From the NCBI RefSeq assembly GCF_002078875.1, contig NC_034411.1, positions 5,111,180-5,175,179 of the forward strand: 64,000 nucleotides of DNA, read 5' to 3'. Below are positions 59,380 to 64,000 of the stretch, in pieces. The notes under the pieces are model-generated. The model was given only the letters and a program-made list of their open reading frames with translations. It searched no databases and was not told where the DNA came from. Source of the DNA: Numida meleagris (lineage: Eukaryota; Chordata; Aves; Galliformes; Numididae). The translations under genes and the position numbers were made by a program. Position 1 is the stretch's first letter, and each line of letters opens with the position of its first letter.

Positions 59380-61836
59380 AGTTAGTATGGAATCTTCATG
59401 CTCAGTTCAGCTGAATTAATTTTATATTTCTTCTATATGGATTGTCTACTTATTACATACAATTGGACAGATTGGGTTGAAAAAAGAATTGTCTTTGTGA
59501 TTTAAAACTTCTTAGCTAGTAACTGGTGTAGACATACACATTCTGTTCCTCCTATCATGGAGGTTCTAGCACAGCCTACAGACTGTTTGAGTTTTGGGGT
59601 AGCTTTCTTAGTAAATACTTCCTTCTCAGACTCTCTGTAGTGTCAAACTCCCATCAAGGAATGGGAATGTAAAGAATGTCTGAGCAATCATGCCAGTGTG
59701 AAACTACCTTAGAGCTTTGCGTGTGCTGTGCTACTTTCACAGTAGTATTTGTTTGGCTATTTTTGTTGTTGAAAGTAAAAATACTTGGCGTTTCTATGAT
59801 TGCTGTAGATACTCCACAAATATAGAGGAAAAATAGCATCCCGAAGAAGCTTAAGAACACAATGGAATGTAACTGGAATGAAGGAAGAAGTTGCATGAAT
59901 GTCTTTGCTCATTGCATCATTTATTGTACTGGTAGTTGATGTTAATTTGCCACAAATCAGTGTTAAAAAAAAAAAAAAAGAAAAACTGTCTTAGTCAAGG
60001 TTCTGGTCAGAGCTTTTCAAATATGATGAATTCACTAAAATGCTTTGTAATTCTACTGTGACTTCCCAACAAATGGATAGAGTAGTGTTCTGAAGTGGCT
60101 GAAAATCCTTCTCATAATGTTTTATGGCCAATGGGGAATAGGATTCATTTATTTTTCCAGAAAAATTCCTAATGGCTGTGAAAGCAATACTGTCTTAAAT
60201 ACTGAAGAAGGGCATCCAGTTCTGCAGCATTTCTTGCAGGGCTCTGGCCTCCAGTGTGCTCTGTTGTGTGCTCTGTGGAGATCTAAAGATGCCTGCCCTT
60301 TCCTCATCCTAACCTTGTCCTGTGGCATAAGTAAGATGGGAAGACAGCAGGGTGCATAACAGAGATAACTGGATTTACTGAAATCTCAAAATGGATTTTA
60401 GCAGATCAGAGTTTTAATCTGTTGGAGTATGGGAAGGAAATCTATACTTCATTTTTTGCTTGGTTTCTGGTTTGAGGTGATTCACATTCTGTAATCTAAA
60501 CTGGTGCTAGTTTTACCCATTCCAGTTGTCAGGTAACTTCCATGAACACGGTGAGTGAATTGCCCCACAGAGACATAAGTATGAATGGGTTTGTATGGCA
60601 CTGTATCTCTCAATTACAAATATGTGGTTTGTATTTTAATATGTATTACCATATTAAATGAGCTTGAAGTTCACAACTCTGATCTCTGGATAAAATCCCT
60701 CAGATATTTGCACAGAGTTGAGGGATTTCCGTGTTCATTAGAGACTTATGCTATGAGCTGTTACAGAAGTGGAGCTGTTGATCCACTTCATAACAAACTC
60801 ACTACAGATCATTATTAAGGTTAATGACCTGAAAGTTTGAAAGAGTTACCGCAGAGCTTTTGGAGCTATGTATAACTCTAAGGGGCAATTATTCATAAAT
60901 ATTAAAATAACTCATTGATTAATATATACATATAAATTGACAATGGTGGATTATAATAGTGAACGCAGTGATGAAACACCGAGTTGGAGAAAGGAACGTT
61001 CGTTATTGAGATGGACATAAGGAACAAGCAGTAATGAGTGAAAGACTTGTATTCCCCTTGTTCCCTAATATGTTGTAACCATAAGATTCATGGTCTCACC
61101 CAGAAGCAGTTCTGGCATTTTTACTCAATTGCTTAATACACCACTGTCCGTTTGTGTGCTTGGACATGTCCAAGAATTGACTGAATATTCAGAATAAAAT
61201 TGCTTTTCTCTGAGACAGTAGGAAATGGAGATGATTTTTCATATTAGCACATTTGTATGCTCCCTTGATAATGAGTAGATTGGGGGTTACATAAAAGCCT
61301 GATTTGTTAATGCTGTCTTGTCTTTCTTTTCTAAAAGATGAATATTTGAGTTTTATTTTACAAAGAGGGGGAAAAAATTGCCTCCTTTGTAATGCACAGG
61401 GGAACTGTGCTGACCTAGCACAGTAGCGTGGTTCATTAGCAGAAACTCAAAGCACTTCCATTTTGATATCTGTTCTCCCTAATATATTGGAATCTGTAAA
61501 AGCAGATAAGGCTTATTATTTAATAATATGACCTTATCCTTTCCAGTGGCATATGAAAGATGTTTGAATAAGCCTTGTTCAGTGTTGACTTTTTTAGTAC
61601 TTGCATACAAAGCAAACTGAAGTTTTAACTGCATAGAATTGCTTCTTGATATAAAGAATCTTTTCATGGTGGTGGTGGGAGATGTCTGTGGCTACAGGTT
61701 TTTTTTTCCATATGAAATCTGCCTGAATTTTGAACTAGTGAGTTATTAATGAGCCAAGCGCAGACTAAAATTAATGTGATCTTCTATGGTCTACACTTCA
61801 GTGATCTTCTGCTCTACAATTAATTTTTCTGTGTCC
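59380..61836. other. Intronic sequence, nothing recognised
   Basis: AT-rich, with a 15-base A-run near 59965 and alternating AT at about 60920-60940. No exon or repeat family was recognised. Confidence 0.4.
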
Positions 61837-62035
61837 GAGAATCACGTCTGACGTTGGACAGGATCTCTTGAAGTCATTTTTTTCCCATCTGCCTGCTCAA
61901 AGCAGCATAGCTCAGCACAGGCTGTCCAGGACCGTGTCCAGTTGGGTTTTGAATGTCTCCAAAGATGAACGCCCCACAACTGCACTGGAAAACCTGTTCT
62001 TGGGATTTGACCACCCTTACAATTAAGTGTTGTTA
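61837..62035 (-). mobile_element. Diverged CR1 LINE fragment (minus strand)
   Basis: Reading + strand: 'cctgctcaaagcagcatagc', 'caggctgtccaggaccgtgt', 'ccagttgggttttgaatgtc', 'tccaaagatgaacgccccac' and 'gaccacccttacaa' keep the order of reverse-complement CR1 3' sequence. The terminal octamers are lost. It is more diverged than the 59.1-kb copy. Confidence 0.82.
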
Positions 62036-64000
62036 GCAGGGAATCATCAAATTGCTATGCAAAGATTACGTTCTTTGTGTTCTTCCATGGAAAGTGTTAA
62101 TTTGAGCACAAAATGTATGAAAATAAGAGTTCAGAAATAACTCTTCAGAGCTGTACAATGTCTCCCCTGTGGTCATTCTAAGCTACTTCCCACTGGAGTG
62201 TGTCAAAAGCCTACTGACAATTTTGGCGGGAACGTGGGCGATACCACAGTGCTTGGGCCTTTGGAGGTAACTGTTGTCTTTTTGGGAACATGAATCAGGT
62301 ACGTACTTCATTTTTTTTTTTTTTAATCACTGCTGAGGCTGATTGATTTAATTGGTCAAAACTGTGTTTGAAGAGCAAAGAAATCATAAAAGCATCTGTC
62401 AAAAAAAAATTCCTCTTGGATGAACAACTGATGCCATGCTTTTCAAGCCTGTGTCAGTGTGTTACTATTAGTGTTTGGGGCAGAATGACCAACAGTGAGC
62501 TATTTTGTCATGGACTGAGTTAAATGATTTCTGTTGTAATGCTTATGAAGGCCACAAGCTACCAAGATTTTTTTCTGTTTATTAGAATGAATCCTTGAGG
62601 TCACTCTCAGCATATCAAAGCAAAGATCTTAATTAGGATAAGTTTCAGGACTTAAAGAAATTGATTGTGATAGCTCGGGGAATTGGAAAGGATCTGAAGA
62701 GCGTGCTGTTCTTTGTCTTGCCGCTGCTGAAATTTTTGATTGAATTAGAAGAGTTTTAATGGCTTTTTGTGTGCTAGAGACAATTTCAGTACGCATTGTT
62801 AAATTTTGAAAGGCTTAGTTTGTTGAAATCAGACAAAGAAGTGCACATTATTACAGTAACTTCTGCATTTGTCATTCGCACCAATCCAAGGCTTTCCAGT
62901 CACTGTGAATCCATGCGTTCATTTATACATGGATTTATGTATGGATAAATGCCTGTGATGTACAGACCGAAGGCCATTCGGTATAGAATTAGAGAAATTT
63001 TTGTGCAATATATGGAAGCAACCTAGTTTAGGGTTTCTGTTTTACCTGTACAGTTGTTGTATAATGACTTTGGCAGCTTGCTTCACTTTCCTTAGCCTGA
63101 TTTTGATCCTCAAAGAGGTGAAGGTTCTAAGCTATCAAAATGATACACAGTGCAGGCAAGTTTTCTGGGAACTTTGGAGTAGCGTGTTAGTCTTTCACTA
63201 CAAGAAACTGCACCTTCTTTTGATCTAATGCAAAAATTAACTCAGTAATGTCATTGTGGGCCCAAGCTCCTCATTGCCAGCATTGTTGGACCACCCCCTA
63301 GTTTGGCTCTTTTCGCTCGCCTGACTTGAGAGCAATTGACAAGTGAAATAACAGGTGTACATTAGATCGAGATTTCTATGTACAAGCAAAGCTCTACAAA
63401 GAGTTTTCCCACAGCCACTGGCACTGTCTGGGGCTGTGCAGAAAGTGCCCTTACACATCGGAGTGGGAGTCTATCTACTTCAGAGCTTGCTGTTTGACAG
63501 CTTCTTCAGAAGAGCCAGGAAAAAAGCCTGCAGCACACAGCTAAGGAAAACCCTGCCGATGCCTGCTGTTAATCCCTTATTAGCAGAGGCTAGCTCAAAT
63601 TCTTATGCAAGAAGACATAGTATCTTTCTAGAATGCTTATAATGCCAGGTATCTTATGTTCAAACTCAGCATTTGATATCTTTGTATGTTGTTGATCTGT
63701 TATTTTCGATCTCATGCTCTTGAAGTTAGTTCCGTAATTAATTCTGAATTGTGTAAAACAAACAAAAAACACACACTGAAACAAACACTCGGCAGTTATT
63801 AGATTTTCAGCGTTCTACTTTTCAATTTCATTTGCTGCTACTTTGATGTCTGCGTGAGGGGCTAGAAAATTCTGGTATGTTTCTCGTGCGATTTACTCCC
63901 ATATCTTGTGCTTTGCGTGCTTTCATTTTTATCTATGCCCTCTGTGATGTCCAGCAATACAGTGATCAGAAAGGGGTCAGACCAGATCTGAGCAGTGAAA
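62036..64000. other. Intronic sequence, nothing recognised
   Basis: AT-rich DNA with a T-run at about 62310-62325 and an imperfect palindrome at 62920-62951. No exon or repeat family was recognised before the window ends. Confidence 0.4.
62920..62951. repeat. Imperfect 32-bp palindrome
   Basis: The outer arms CATTTAT and ATAAATG match exactly. The inner arms ACAT and ATGT also pair, with a GG bulge on one side. Confidence 0.6.

Larger units (their letters stand above)
22198..64000 (+). other. MACROD2 downstream intron (partial)
   Basis: From the donor to the end of the window no further exon was recognised. The next one should begin with codons for AFPCISTGIYG, and no such frame was seen. 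An intron of at least 41.8 kb fits the very large introns known for this gene. The region carries most of the window's transposon remnants. Confidence 0.83.

Noticed and set aside
1..64000. Nested FLRT3 gene, known from a MACROD2 intron in vertebrates
   Set aside because: FLRT3 would give a single coding block of about 650 codons with leucine-rich repeats; no such frame is present.
1..64000. Bacterial-type systems, CRISPR arrays, operons, phage genes
   Set aside because: Spliced exon structure, avian repeats and the absence of long frames exclude a prokaryotic origin.

Overview
The window is vertebrate nuclear DNA and almost certainly comes from a bird, probably a galliform such as chicken. 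The evidence is the interspersed repeats. There are CR1 LINE 3' ends with the avian CR1 signatures (a 'tcccttccaaccc' block followed by 'attctatg' octamers), and three copies of a short mariner family whose ends match the chicken element usually called Galluhop/Mariner1_GG. No Alu, L1 or other mammalian repeats were seen.

Only one coding segment is recognisable: a 122-nt exon on the + strand at 22076-22197. It has a clear 3' splice site and a perfect GTAAGT 5' splice site. It encodes the middle of a macrodomain (starting VIHTVGPIARG) and matches MACROD2, a mono-ADP-ribosylhydrolase, better than its paralogue MACROD1. The rest is intron: at least 22 kb upstream and at least 41.8 kb downstream, as expected for a gene known for giant introns. 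No neighbouring MACROD2 exon and no nested FLRT3 coding block was seen. Nearly all open frames in the window are short chance frames.

Layout: 1-22075 is upstream intron with three CR1 3' fragments (about 10.05, 10.5 and 12.2 kb), several AT-rich stretches that look like conserved non-coding sequence, and a compact CpG-dense island followed by an AP-1-centred palindrome (16.98-17.34 kb). The exon follows at 22.08 kb. The downstream intron holds a decayed CR1 reverse-transcriptase remnant (25.4 kb), mariner copy 1 (28.6 kb), an old CR1 3' region (29.85 kb), a CR1 with internal deletions (34.1 kb), mariner copy 2 (35.5 kb), a 196-codon minus-strand open frame of unknown meaning (39.0-39.6 kb), another AT-rich candidate conserved element (41 kb), a nested pair of CR1s (42.45-43.02 kb), mariner copy 3 (48.8 kb), an A23 tract (50.06 kb) and two minus-strand CR1s (59.1 and 61.8 kb).

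No new multi-gene system is visible. The most informative observations are the mariner family, whose three copies share one internal deletion and one in-frame stop, the nested CR1 insertion, and the candidate intronic regulatory island. Repeat family names and the gene name rest on recalled family knowledge; no database search was run.
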